This document shows, piece by piece, positions 26,859 through 35,580 of a DNA stretch of 64,000 bases (positions within the stretch are counted from its first letter, which is position 1; each line of letters begins with the position of its first letter). The translations under genes were made by a program, and so were the position numbers. The stretch is from positions 248,001-312,000 of the forward strand of contig NZ_BKCF01000003.1 of assembly GCF_009014635.1 (NCBI RefSeq), written 5' to 3'. The notes under the pieces were generated by a model. It ran no database searches and was not told where the DNA came from. It worked only from the letters and a program-made list of their open reading frames with translations. The stretch is from Patiriisocius marinistellae. Its GTDB lineage: Bacteria > Bacteroidota > Bacteroidia > Flavobacteriales > Flavobacteriaceae.

Positions 26859-28058
26859 ATGATTACTCCCAAATACCCTCAAAATGAAGCTCAACGACTT
26901 GCAGCAGTAAAGTCTTACGGCCTTCTAGATACGCTTGAAGAAGAAGACTACGACAACATTACTAGGTTAGCCGCAAACTTTTGCAATACCCCTATTTCAT
27001 TAGTTACACTTCTTGATACAGATAGAAATTTTTTAAAATCTCATCATGGAATTTCATTAGATGAAGCCCCAAGAAATGAATCTTTTTGTGGTCATGCAAT
27101 TTTAGAGAAAAATGCTATTTTTATAGTAGAAGATGCTAAAAAAGATATTCGGTTTGAAGATAATCCTACAGTTACAGAACTTGGAATGCAATTTTATGCA
27201 GGAGTACCTATAATTGATGCTGCAGGATATGCTTTGGGAACTTTATGTATTTACGATACTAAACCAAGAAAACTTACCGAAGAGCAAAAAACAACCCTTA
27301 TTTTGTTAGCCAAACAAGTGGTAAAACTTTTTGAATTAAACAAAAGTAATCTTCAATTAACTGCTACAAAATCTTTATTAGAAGAACGCAATAATAATCT
27401 TAAACAATTTGCAGGGTTAGTAAGTCATGACTTAAAATCGCCACTTGCAAATATTACATCATTATCAAGATTACTCAAAGATGAATATATGGTCAAATTT
27501 GACCAACAAGGTGTTGATTATTTAGATTACATCGAAGAATCGTCTGATCATTTAAGAGATTATATTGATGGGATGTTGCTATTCTACAAATCAGACGAGT
27601 TAGTGAAAGAAAATCATTATGAAATTCCAGTCGCTACTATATTTGATGATATTGATGAAATGCTTTTTGTAGATCACTCTGTATTCAAATACACACAAAC
27701 CCCTGCAACTATAACCGTTAATAAAGCAGCACTTACTCAAATTTTATTAAATCTTGTAGGAAATGCTCTTAAATATAATCATGAAGAAATTCCATTAGTA
27801 GAAGTTAAATTCTCACAGAATAAAAATTATTATATTTTTTCTGTAATTGATAATGGTAATGGTATTGAAAAAGATAAACAAGAACTTATTTTTGAAATTT
27901 TTAAAACCGTTGATGAAAAAGACCGTAATGGTAAAAAGGGATCAGGAATTGGACTAGCAACCGTAAAAAACCTTGTTACAAAACTAGGCGGAACTATATC
28001 TGTAAGCTCTGAAATAGGCAAAGGCTCAACTTTCACCTTTACCATAAAGAAAGTATAA
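26859..28058 (+). CDS. GAF-domain sensor histidine kinase (second of tandem pair)
   Basis: 399 aa with the same architecture as its upstream neighbour. The GAF domain (about 20-160) has PISLVTLLDTDRNFLKS, RNESFCGHAI and FYAGVPIIDAAGYALGTLC. The phosphoacceptor is in VSHDLKSPLANI. The HATPase has ILLNLVGNALKYN, DNGNGIEKD and GSGIGLATV. No membrane helix. The similarity along the whole length indicates an old tandem duplication, with divergence in the GAF ligand pocket. Like its partner it is an orphan kinase. Confidence 0.9.
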   Translation: MITPKYPQNEAQRLAAVKSYGLLDTLEEEDYDNITRLAANFCNTPISLVTLLDTDRNFLKSHHGISLDEAPRNESFCGHAILEKNAIFIVEDAKKDIRFEDNPTVTELGMQFYAGVPIIDAAGYALGTLCIYDTKPRKLTEEQKTTLILLAKQVVKLFELNKSNLQLTATKSLLEERNNNLKQFAGLVSHDLKSPLANITSLSRLLKDEYMVKFDQQGVDYLDYIEESSDHLRDYIDGMLLFYKSDELVKENHYEIPVATIFDDIDEMLFVDHSVFKYTQTPATITVNKAALTQILLNLVGNALKYNHEEIPLVEVKFSQNKNYYIFSVIDNGNGIEKDKQELIFEIFKTVDEKDRNGKKGSGIGLATVKNLVTKLGGTISVSSEIGKGSTFTFTIKKV

Positions 28059-28076
28059 AAATAAAAAATCGTTCTC

Positions 28077-28084
28077 TATATTTG
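28077..28084 (+). promoter_or_regulatory. -7 promoter box of BatA-type gene
   Basis: TATATTTG, 17 bases before the ATG at 28102; the -33 region is not obvious. Confidence 0.42.
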
Positions 28085-28101
28085 TGCAATATTAAAACAC
28101 A

Positions 28102-30027
28102 ATGCAGTTTAAAAACCCCCTATTACTCTACGCCCTATTTTTACTGCTCATACCCATTTTAATTCATTTATTTCAATTAAGACGATTCCAAAAAGTTGAT
28201 TTTACTAATGTTGCTTTTTTAAAAAAAGTAAACATACAGACTAGAAAAAGCTCTCAATTAAAAAAATGGTTAACATTATTAATGCGACTTTTAGCATTAG
28301 CCTGTATCATATTTGCATTTGCTCAACCTTTTAGCGCTTCAAAAACCGCATTAAATGCTAATAAAGAAACTGTCTTATATATAGACAATTCATTTAGCAT
28401 GGAAGCAAAAGGCGCTAACGGCACCTTAATGCAACGTGCCATTCAAGACATTTTTAAAGAAACAAAAGATGGTAATAAAATAAGCTGGTTTACAAACAAC
28501 TCCTCTAAGAAAGACGCTCCTTCAGCTAACTTTAAGTCTGAAATATTAAAAACCGAATACACACACAAGCAATTAACACCTACCGAAGTTTTACTAAAAG
28601 CAGAACAACTTTTTAGCAAAGACCAAAGCGCAGATAAACGTATTATTTATGTTTCAGATTTTCAATTAAAAGAAAGTTTTCCTGTAATCAAAGGAAACTA
28701 TAGTATTGATGCAGTGCAATTAAAACCTCAAGCAATTACAAATATCTCAATAGACAGCGCTTATGTCATTTCAAAAAGCAACAATAAGATAGACCTCGAA
28801 GTATTACTTACTGCAAAGAGCGATACCCATAATACAGTTTCGGTTTCTTTGTTCAACGGAAATGTATTAGTTGCAAAATCTGCAGTTGATTTTAGTGATG
28901 TAAAGCAACAAAAAGCAAATTTCAGTTTTGAAAATTCTGAAGGCTTTAAAGGACATTTAAGCATTACTGATTCTGGGCTTACTTATGATAATGATTTATA
29001 TTTTAGCATTAACAAACCCACTAAATTAAAAGTACTTTCCATTAATGAAGCAAATTCAGACTTCCTTCAACGCATGTATAATGAAACAGAATTTGAGTAC
29101 ACCCGCCAAGATTCTCGAAGCCTTAATTACAGTATTATCCCTGAACAAAATTGTATAATTTTAAACGAATTAAAAGAAATTCCAGCATCACTTTCAGCAG
29201 CACTACAAGCATTTTCAGACAATGGAGGTAGTGTTTTAATAATACCCTCAAAAGACTCTAGTGCTACAAGTTACAACCAACTACTTAAAGTTTTGAATCT
29301 AGGTTCCATTTCCGAAGAAATAATTCAAGAAAAGAACATTACTCAAATTGTTTTTGATCATCCTATCTATGCAGATGTTTTTGAAAAAAGAGTGGTTAAT
29401 TTTCAATATCCTAAAGTAAATTCGTTTTACGAAACCACATCTCTTGCAACGCCAATATTGAAATTTGAGGATGGAAAACCTTTCATTTTAAATAACGATA
29501 ATGCCTTTTTTTCAACAGCTTCATTTAATGACGCTAACTCAAATTTTATAAGCTCGCCACTTATTGTACCTACATTATATAATATTGCGCGTTCAAGCTT
29601 AAAGCTACCAGCATTGTATTTTGAAGTTGGCTCCCCTACTCGCTTTGCTGTGCCTGTATCCATGATACAGGACGAAATTTTAACAATACGCGATAGTATT
29701 GTTAGTTTTATTCCTCTTCAACAAACTAAAGCAAATAAAGTATTAATTTCTACAAATGAAAATCCTTCAGTTTCAGGAACTTTTAGCATTGAAAAAAAAC
29801 AAGAATTTGTTGAGAACGTGAGCTATAATTACGCTAGAAATGAAAGTAATTTGCAATATGCAGATGTTGATAATTGGGATGGTGTAGAAACACACAAAAG
29901 TATTTCAAACCTTTTTGATGCGATTGCAGAAGAAAATAATATTAATGAATTTTGGAAATGGTTCGTCATTGGCGCTTTCCTTTTTTTATTAGCCGAAATG
30001 TTAATCTTAAAGTTTGTAAAACGATAA
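28102..30027 (+). CDS. BatA/vWA-type membrane protein
   Basis: 641 aa. The N terminus is a BatA domain: FKNPLLLYALFLLLIPILIHLF followed by RRFQKVDFTNVAFLKKV and a second helix WLTLLMRLLALACIIFAFAQP (about 58-78). A vWA-like region follows with ETVLYIDNSFSMEA, a near-MIDAS DxSxS where the motif reads DNSFS. A long periplasmic beta-rich part and a final membrane helix (about 617-637) complete it. BatA-type proteins in Bacteroidetes are linked to aerotolerance and MoxR ATPases, but no MoxR gene is nearby. It is followed after 10 bases by the dihydroorotase-like gene, so cotranscription is likely. Confidence 0.85.
   Translation: MQFKNPLLLYALFLLLIPILIHLFQLRRFQKVDFTNVAFLKKVNIQTRKSSQLKKWLTLLMRLLALACIIFAFAQPFSASKTALNANKETVLYIDNSFSMEAKGANGTLMQRAIQDIFKETKDGNKISWFTNNSSKKDAPSANFKSEILKTEYTHKQLTPTEVLLKAEQLFSKDQSADKRIIYVSDFQLKESFPVIKGNYSIDAVQLKPQAITNISIDSAYVISKSNNKIDLEVLLTAKSDTHNTVSVSLFNGNVLVAKSAVDFSDVKQQKANFSFENSEGFKGHLSITDSGLTYDNDLYFSINKPTKLKVLSINEANSDFLQRMYNETEFEYTRQDSRSLNYSIIPEQNCIILNELKEIPASLSAALQAFSDNGGSVLIIPSKDSSATSYNQLLKVLNLGSISEEIIQEKNITQIVFDHPIYADVFEKRVVNFQYPKVNSFYETTSLATPILKFEDGKPFILNNDNAFFSTASFNDANSNFISSPLIVPTLYNIARSSLKLPALYFEVGSPTRFAVPVSMIQDEILTIRDSIVSFIPLQQTKANKVLISTNENPSVSGTFSIEKKQEFVENVSYNYARNESNLQYADVDNWDGVETHKSISNLFDAIAEENNINEFWKWFVIGAFLFLLAEMLILKFVKR
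29308..29317 (+). repeat. ATTTCCGAAG word (7 of 16)
   Basis: Exact + strand copy within the BatA-type gene, read as ATT TCC GAA G (Ile-Ser-Glu). Confidence 0.6.
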
Positions 30028-30037
30028 TACGCTGCCT

Positions 30038-31288
30038 ATGAACGTGCTATTAAAAGCTGCTACCATTGTTGACAAAGAGAGTAAGCATCATCTCAAAAAA
30101 AGAGATGTATTGATTGAGAAGGGTATTATAAAAAAAATTGCCGCAAGTATATCTTTGGATAAGAAAATCAAGGAAATCTCTTTAGATAATCTACATATTT
30201 CTAGAGGATGGTTTGACAGTGGCGTAAGTTTTGGTGAACCTGGATTTGAAGAAAGAGGAACCATTGAAAACGGGCTTAAAGTTGCAGCTTATAGCGGTTT
30301 TACTGATGTTGCAATCCACACAAACACAGCTCCAGTTCCTGACAATAAAGGGGCTATAAACTTCTTAAAAGCTAATGCTACTAGCAATGCAGTTAACATA
30401 CACCCACTAGGTTGTTTAACTAGACAGTGTAATGGTGAGGATCTAGCCGAATTGTATGATATGACAGGTACCGGTGTTACTTCATTTTATGATTATAAAC
30501 AACCTATTTTAAACCCTAATTTATTAAAAATTGCATTACAGTATGTACAAAACTTTGGAGGTATTGTACAGTCATTTCCATTAGAAAAAGCAATTTCGCC
30601 AAAAGGAATCGTACATGAAGATATTAATAGTACAAGGCTAGGTCTTAAAGGAATACCTTCATTAGCCGAAGCTTTACAAGTTGCTAGAGATTTATATATT
30701 CTAGAATACACTGGAGGAACATTACATATACCTACAATTTCAACAAAGGAGTCTGTTGGTCTCATCAAGGAAGCGAAGAAAAAAGGTTTAAATATAACAT
30801 GTAGCGTTTCAATTAATAATTTAGCACTTACAGATGATAAACTAGAAAGCTTTGACACCAATTACAAAGTAATGCCTCCACTCAGGACTAATGAGGACGT
30901 AAAAGCTTTATTAAAGGGGTTAAAAGAAGGCACTGTTGACATGGTTACAAGTGATCACAACCCTATCGATATTGAGCATAAAAAAATTGAATTTGACCAT
31001 GCTATGTTTGGTAGTATTGGTTTAGAAAGTTGTTTTGGGGCATTAAATAGTTTAACAGACCTAGAGACAACAATAAACGCGTTGACTAAAAATGAAATTT
31101 TCAATCTTCCATCAAGAGAAATTTCCGAAGAGAATATTGCAACTCTTACCCTCTTTAACCCTACTGGCACTTGGAAATTTAATACAAATAATATTAAATC
31201 TACATCATCAAATGCTGCTATGATAGGACAACGGTTAAAAGGAAAAGTTTATGGAATACTCTCAAACAACAAATTAGTTCTCAATTAA
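30038..31288 (+). CDS. dihydroorotase-like protein lacking the metal-binding HxH
   Basis: 416 aa of the amidohydrolase superfamily, full dihydroorotase length. The usual D-x-H-x-H-x-R-E-P-G loop reads DSGVSFGEPG here: both metal-binding histidines are replaced (Gly and Ser), as is the Arg. The late catalytic Asp region TSDHNPIDIEHK is retained. By analogy with the inactive PyrC-like subunits that scaffold aspartate transcarbamylase in some bacteria, this is probably a non-catalytic paralogue; the exact role is unknown. It is coupled to the BatA-type gene (10-base gap) and followed by a small membrane protein gene 8 bases later. Confidence 0.82.
   Translation: MNVLLKAATIVDKESKHHLKKRDVLIEKGIIKKIAASISLDKKIKEISLDNLHISRGWFDSGVSFGEPGFEERGTIENGLKVAAYSGFTDVAIHTNTAPVPDNKGAINFLKANATSNAVNIHPLGCLTRQCNGEDLAELYDMTGTGVTSFYDYKQPILNPNLLKIALQYVQNFGGIVQSFPLEKAISPKGIVHEDINSTRLGLKGIPSLAEALQVARDLYILEYTGGTLHIPTISTKESVGLIKEAKKKGLNITCSVSINNLALTDDKLESFDTNYKVMPPLRTNEDVKALLKGLKEGTVDMVTSDHNPIDIEHKKIEFDHAMFGSIGLESCFGALNSLTDLETTINALTKNEIFNLPSREISEENIATLTLFNPTGTWKFNTNNIKSTSSNAAMIGQRLKGKVYGILSNNKLVLN
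31121..31130 (+). repeat. ATTTCCGAAG word (8 of 16)
   Basis: Exact + strand copy in the dihydroorotase-like gene, read as ATT TCC GAA G (Ile-Ser-Glu). Confidence 0.6.
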
Positions 31289-31296
31289 TTAACGTA

Positions 31297-31614
31297 ATGG
31301 AAGTATCTGCCGGAAAAAAGAAAGCTATTATAGCTTACATTACATTTATTGGGATGTTAATAGCATTTTACATGAATCGTGATATAAAAAATGAGTTTGC
31401 GACGATGCATATAAAAAATATGTTTGGTTTATTTTTATTGCTTATTTGTTCGCAAGTAATTGCAAGTTCTGTTGACCAATTGTTTGGAGATATTCTTTGG
31501 GGGATTGCATTTTTATTGTGGATATTTTCAATTATTACAGCAATACAAAACAAAAAACCCTCTATTCCTTATTTTAGTGAGAAATTTCAACAATGGTTTA
31601 CTTTCTTGAACTAA
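31297..31614 (+). CDS. small DUF4870-like membrane protein (first of pair)
   Basis: 105 aa with three to four predicted membrane helices (AIIAYITFIGMLIAFYM, FGLFLLLICSQVIASS, LWGIAFLLWIFSIITAI). It shares the layout K-x-x-A-I-I-A-Y-I-T near the N terminus, a His-Ile-(K/R) segment and a final FQ(Q/K)WF with the next gene, so the two are paralogues. It resembles the DUF4870/Tic20-like family of unknown function. It starts 8 bases after the dihydroorotase-like stop. Confidence 0.72.
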   Translation: MEVSAGKKKAIIAYITFIGMLIAFYMNRDIKNEFATMHIKNMFGLFLLLICSQVIASSVDQLFGDILWGIAFLLWIFSIITAIQNKKPSIPYFSEKFQQWFTFLN

Positions 31615-31652
31615 ATAGCTATCTTTAAATGTTTAACGAAAACTAACTACAA

Positions 31653-31973
31653 ATGGAAAAAGTTTCAGACCCTGGAAAAACTAATGCTATTATTGCCTAC
31701 ATTACCTTAATTGGTTGGATAATCGCACTTGTATTAAACAATAACAACAAAACAAGTTTAGCTTCATTTCATATAAGACAAATGTTAGGAATTATGCTAG
31801 TAGGTCTTTCAATATCTATAATAATATCCATTACGGGCATTGGATTGCTAAGTATCTTACAAATAGGAACTCTTATTTTATGGATTTTAGGACTTATAGG
31901 TGCTATTAACGAAGAAGAAAAGCCAGTACCTGTTGTAGGCGAGCATTTTCAAAAATGGTTTGCTGGACTATAG
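31653..31973 (+). CDS. small DUF4870-like membrane protein (second of pair)
   Basis: 106 aa, paralogue of the preceding gene: NAIIAYITLIGWIIALVL, SFHIRQMLGIMLVGLSISIII, LILWILGLIGAI and the C-terminal EHFQKWFAGL. Same topology of three to four helices and a short cytosolic tail. Function unknown. A strong hairpin terminator follows. Confidence 0.75.
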   Translation: MEKVSDPGKTNAIIAYITLIGWIIALVLNNNNKTSLASFHIRQMLGIMLVGLSISIIISITGIGLLSILQIGTLILWILGLIGAINEEEKPVPVVGEHFQKWFAGL

Positions 31974-32000
31974 TAAAAAATTATAAAAACTTTATATATC

Positions 32001-32036
32001 AAGATGCCATACACTGTGTGGCATCTTTTATTTTTG
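32001..32036 (+). terminator. rho-independent terminator after small membrane pair
   Basis: Arms AAGATGCCA (32001-32009) and TGGCATCTT (32019-32027), perfect 9 bp, 9-base loop, followed by TTTATTTTTG. The T-tract is also the -7 box of the next gene. Confidence 0.75.
32029..32036 (+). promoter_or_regulatory. -7 promoter box overlapping terminator T-tract
   Basis: TATTTTTG, four bases before the ATG at 32041. If used, transcription would begin at or next to the start codon (leaderless). No -33 TTG is visible because the terminator stem occupies that region, so support is moderate. Confidence 0.3.
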
Positions 32037-32040
32037 TAAA

Positions 32041-32697
32041 ATGCAGAAACAATCCTTACAACTAGATCATAATTACCAAGCACCAAAAACTTTAATAGAT
32101 AATGCTCCAGTGATTATACTATTACATGGTTTTGGGAGTGATGAAAACGATTTATTTTCTTTTGCTCCAGAATTACCAGACACTCACCATATTATAGCGC
32201 TTAAAGCTCCAATACCCATGAAGCCTTACGGCAACGCTTGGTATAATATTTATTTTGATGCAGCTGATGGGAAATTCAGCGATATTCCACAAGCAATTGC
32301 ATCTAGAGATTTGATTAGTAATTGTATTGATGAAATTGTAGAAAAATATAAAGCAGATGTTACTAATGTTACTTTACTTGGGTTTAGTCAAGGTACTATT
32401 TTAAGTTTTGCAGTTGCACTTAGTTATCCAGAAAAGGTTAAAAATGTAATTGGGTTAAGTGGCTATATTAACGAAGAGCTTTTAAAAGAAAATTATGCTG
32501 AAAATGACTTTAGCAAATTAAGCATATACACAAGCCATGGTACTGTGGACCAAGTACTACCTATTGATTGGGCAAGAAAGTCGCAACCATTTTTAGAAAA
32601 TTTAAATATTGCATGTGAATACTCAGAATTCCCTGTAGGTCATGGTGTTGCACCTCAAAATTTTTATGAGCTAAAAAATTGGCTAGAAAAACACTAG
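32041..32697 (+). CDS. alpha/beta hydrolase (carboxylesterase/phospholipase family)
   Basis: 218 aa in the Abhydrolase_2 family. The catalytic triad is visible: Ser in LLGFSQGTIL, Asp in HGTVDQVLPI and His in VGHGVAPQ. The oxyanion region is ILLHGFGSDENDLF. Small cytosolic esterases of this type cleave short acyl or lysophospholipid esters. Its stop codon overlaps the stop of the convergent gene at 32694 by four bases. Confidence 0.88.
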   Translation: MQKQSLQLDHNYQAPKTLIDNAPVIILLHGFGSDENDLFSFAPELPDTHHIIALKAPIPMKPYGNAWYNIYFDAADGKFSDIPQAIASRDLISNCIDEIVEKYKADVTNVTLLGFSQGTILSFAVALSYPEKVKNVIGLSGYINEELLKENYAENDFSKLSIYTSHGTVDQVLPIDWARKSQPFLENLNIACEYSEFPVGHGVAPQNFYELKNWLEKH

Positions 32698-33188
32698 TTG
32701 CTACTATACAATAAAGAGCTAACTGGTGTTAATGTCAATTCATTATTCTCGTCAAAGAAATATTCTATAATCATTTCTCCCCAATTTTGACCGTCAGAAA
32801 AGTCTGCTATAATCCAACGATGATTTAAAAATTTAAGCTTGTTAAATCGCATATTTCCCTTTGCTCCTTTGTATTCTATTAAAGGGTTACCATTAGGCGC
32901 TCCATTTTGATCATAAATTTTATCTGAAACCATCCGCTCAACTTCTGCAGCATCAAGACCTAAACGCTCTATATAATCCATTGCATTATCATTACCTTGA
33001 AGTTTAAAATAGTTTTCTTGATTTCCTATTTTTAAAGAATCTACAATATTTTCTGCTGTTGTTAGTTTTTCTGTAAGCGTAATTATTTTCTTTTCTTGAG
33101 ATTCAAAAATTGATTTTTCATTTGCATATTGAAAAATAATGAATAATGCAGCAAAGAAAAACAGGTACATAAAAATACTTTTTCTCAT
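32694..33188 (-). CDS. membrane-anchored protein of unknown function
   Basis: 164 aa with one N-terminal helix (about 5-20, IFMYLFFFAALFIIFQYA), a short coiled-coil-like region (SQEKKIITLTEKLTTAENIVDSL) and a compact extracytoplasmic domain (YIERLGLDAAEVERMVSDKIYDQNG and ADFSDGQNWGEMIIEYFFDE). It looks like a conserved flavobacterial hypothetical; I do not recognise a named domain. It overlaps the esterase gene at the 3' end by four bases, tail to tail. A GC-rich mini-hairpin precedes its start. Confidence 0.65.
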   Translation of the reverse strand: MRKSIFMYLFFFAALFIIFQYANEKSIFESQEKKIITLTEKLTTAENIVDSLKIGNQENYFKLQGNDNAMDYIERLGLDAAEVERMVSDKIYDQNGAPNGNPLIEYKGAKGNMRFNKLKFLNHRWIIADFSDGQNWGEMIIEYFFDENNELTLTPVSSLLYSSN

Positions 33189-33195
33189 CGTAAGG

Positions 33196-33208
33196 CCTGT
33201 TTTACAGG
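33196..33208 (-). other. mini-hairpin 5' of start codon
   Basis: CCTGT/ACAGG arms with a 3-base loop, seven bases upstream of the ATG at 33188. Comparable to the elements at 12817 and 49502. Confidence 0.3.
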
Positions 33209-33240
33209 TAAATTTTAATTATTAAATTATTTATTTTTAT

Positions 33241-34017
33241 TTAAAGAGTAAGCTTTAAACCATCGTAGGCTACATGCACATTCTCTGGTAATTGAGCTTC
33301 AACTTCATTATGAAATCCAAGTAAATGACTAATATGTGTTAAGTAAGCTTTTTTTGGTTTTAAAATCTTTATAAACATCAAAGCTTCATCTAAATTAAAA
33401 TGTGATTGATGAGGCTCAATTCTTAAAGCATTTACAACAAGCACATCTAGGTTCTTTAATTTTAACATTTCGGCTTCTGCCACAGTTTTAACATCTGTTA
33501 AATAAGCAAAGTTATCAATTCTAAACCCTAAAACAGGAAGTGTATTGTGCAAAACCTCTATAGGAATTATCTCTTTACCAAAAACATTAAAAGAACTCTC
33601 TTTACTAATATTTTTTTCTGAAATGGTAGGTGCCCCAGGATATTTATTTTCTGTTTCAAATATGTAACCAAATCTTTTGTGCAAAGATTGAAATACATGT
33701 TTTGTTGCAAAAAACGGTATATCACCTTGTCTAAAATTAAAAGGGCGAATGTCATCAATACCAGCGGTATGATCACTATGCTCATGTGTGAGTAAAATTG
33801 CATCCACCTTTGAGACATTTTCTCGAAGCATTTGCTGTCTAAAATCTGGTCCACAGTCAATTACAACTGTACTATCATCCCACTCTAACAATACAGAAAC
33901 ACGCAACCTTTTATCTTTTGAGTTTGTACTCAAACACACTGGGTGTTGACTCCCTATAATTGGGATTCCTTGTGAAGTTCCTGTACCTAAAAATGTGACT
34001 TTAAAAATAGATTTCAT
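33241..34017 (-). CDS. PhnP-like MBL-fold metallo-hydrolase
   Basis: 258 aa. The N-terminal FLGTGTSQGIPIIG and the zinc-binding THEHSDHTAGIDDIRPF (HxHxDH) identify an MBL hydrolase of the PhnP/cyclic-phosphodiesterase group. Further ligands appear as the His in VLHNTLPVLGF, Asp in YLTDVKTV and His in LTHISHLLG. Likely substrates are phosphodiesters; the specific one is unknown. It diverges from the 486-aa gene at 34096. Confidence 0.85.
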   Translation of the reverse strand: MKSIFKVTFLGTGTSQGIPIIGSQHPVCLSTNSKDKRLRVSVLLEWDDSTVVIDCGPDFRQQMLRENVSKVDAILLTHEHSDHTAGIDDIRPFNFRQGDIPFFATKHVFQSLHKRFGYIFETENKYPGAPTISEKNISKESSFNVFGKEIIPIEVLHNTLPVLGFRIDNFAYLTDVKTVAEAEMLKLKNLDVLVVNALRIEPHQSHFNLDEALMFIKILKPKKAYLTHISHLLGFHNEVEAQLPENVHVAYDGLKLTL

Positions 34018-34022
34018 TACTA

Positions 34023-34030
34023 CAAAAATA
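34023..34030 (-). promoter_or_regulatory. -7 box of MBL hydrolase gene
   Basis: Minus-strand TATTTTTG ending five bases before the ATG at 34017, predicting an almost leaderless mRNA. No -33 TTG is seen at the right distance. Confidence 0.3.
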
Positions 34031-34042
34031 GTCGTATTTTTT

Positions 34043-34071
34043 TTGTTTGCCTATTGTATTCACTACCTTTG
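34043..34071 (+). promoter_or_regulatory. promoter of the conserved 486-aa protein gene
   Basis: TTG (34043-34045), 18-base spacer, TACCTTTG (34064-34071), then a 24-base leader to the ATG at 34096. Confidence 0.5.
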
Positions 34072-34095
34072 TTATGGTTGTAAACTAAAAATGCT

Positions 34096-35556
34096 ATGCC
34101 AGAAACTATAAAAGGAGATAAGGAATTTGAGGCTATTCCATCGATAAGAAATAAAGCCTTACGCATTAATCTCAATGAAAATATTTATGGGACTTTTGCT
34201 GAAATTGGTGCTGGACAAGAAACAGTACGTAATTTTTTTAGAGCTGGCGGTGCATCTGGGACTATAGCCAAAACGATGTCTGCCTACGATAAAGATTTTA
34301 GTGATGCAATATATGGCATCGAAGAAGACGGAAGATATGTTACTGAAGCGCGATTAAAGAAAATGCTACACCATGAAATGGGACTTCTTGAAGACCGTAT
34401 AAGTCGTGAAAAGCATCCAAACAAATTATATTTTTCATACGCAAATACCGTAGCTACAATTGATTTTGCTAAAAAATATAAAGGCCATGGATGGGTAGGT
34501 ATTAGATACCAAACAGACCCAGATGAAGATTATAGTGAAATAATCCTACATGTTCGTTTTCACGAAAATGAAGCTTTATTACAACAACATACACTAGGTA
34601 CATTAGGTGTAAATTTAATTTATGGTGCTTTTTACAAACATGATACGCCTAAAAAGTTATTACGTTATTTATATGACCATATAGACAAAGATAAAATTGA
34701 AATTGATACAATAAATTTTTCAGGACCATTATTTAAGGAAGTTGACAACCGTTTAATGAGTTTACAACTTATTAAAAATGGGATGACCGAAGCCGTTATG
34801 TTTGGTCCTGATGGAAACAATATTTTACCAGCAAGAATACTTTATAAAAAGAATGTTCTTGCGCTTCGCGGAAGTTTTAGACCTGTAACAAAAGTAAACA
34901 TTGATATGTATGAGAAATCACACAAAATGTTTGTTGCAGAATCTAAAGTTGACCCAGAACGCACCGAAACAATTTTTGAAATTACACTTTCTAACTTACG
35001 TGCAGAAGGAGAAATTGACGAAGAAGATTTTATGGATAGAGCAAAACTACTCTGTTCGTTGGGTCACACCGTGATGATTTCAAACTTTCAAGAGTATTAC
35101 AAGCTCGTAGAATATTTTTCAAGATATACGAAAATGCGTTTAGGTCTTGCAATGGGTGTCAATAATCTTGTTGATATTTTTGATGAAAAATATTACCGTC
35201 ATTTAAGTGGAGGCATTCTCGAAGCATTTGGAAAACTTTTCTTTAAAGATTTAAAAGTATATCTGTACCCTATGAAAGATGAAGAAACGGGGCAATTTAC
35301 AACCAGTGAAAATTTGAAAGTTCATCCAAGAATGAAAGAATTATACAAATTTTTCAAGTATAACGGAAAAGTAATTGATATTGAAGATTTTAACCCAGAT
35401 ATTATGAATATTTTTTCTAGAGAAGTTCTTCAAAAAATTGAAACAAATGAAGATGGATGGGAAGAAATGCTACCTAAAGGAGTTTCAGATTTGATAAAAG
35501 AAAAACACCTCTTTAGCTGTGAATTAGATACCGAAGAAATTGATGCAGAACACTAA
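34096..35556 (+). CDS. large conserved protein of unknown function
   Basis: 486-aa soluble protein without signal or membrane helix. It opens KALRINLNENIYGTFAEIGAGQETVRNFF, continues GASGTIAKTMSAYDKDFSDA and contains GVNLIYGAFY, ILPARILYKKNVLALRGSFRP and RLGLAMGVNNLVDIFDEKYY. These blocks are, as I recall, strongly conserved in Bacteroidetes and cyanobacteria, where homologues carry contradictory names (for example nucleotide adenylyltransferase, TonB receptor) that the sequence does not support: there is no HxGH nucleotidyl site and no barrel. It is preceded by a good promoter and followed by a strong terminator, so it is monocistronic. Function unknown. Confidence 0.75.
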   Translation: MPETIKGDKEFEAIPSIRNKALRINLNENIYGTFAEIGAGQETVRNFFRAGGASGTIAKTMSAYDKDFSDAIYGIEEDGRYVTEARLKKMLHHEMGLLEDRISREKHPNKLYFSYANTVATIDFAKKYKGHGWVGIRYQTDPDEDYSEIILHVRFHENEALLQQHTLGTLGVNLIYGAFYKHDTPKKLLRYLYDHIDKDKIEIDTINFSGPLFKEVDNRLMSLQLIKNGMTEAVMFGPDGNNILPARILYKKNVLALRGSFRPVTKVNIDMYEKSHKMFVAESKVDPERTETIFEITLSNLRAEGEIDEEDFMDRAKLLCSLGHTVMISNFQEYYKLVEYFSRYTKMRLGLAMGVNNLVDIFDEKYYRHLSGGILEAFGKLFFKDLKVYLYPMKDEETGQFTTSENLKVHPRMKELYKFFKYNGKVIDIEDFNPDIMNIFSREVLQKIETNEDGWEEMLPKGVSDLIKEKHLFSCELDTEEIDAEH

Positions 35557-35580
35557 ATTGAAATAACGCATTGAAAAATT

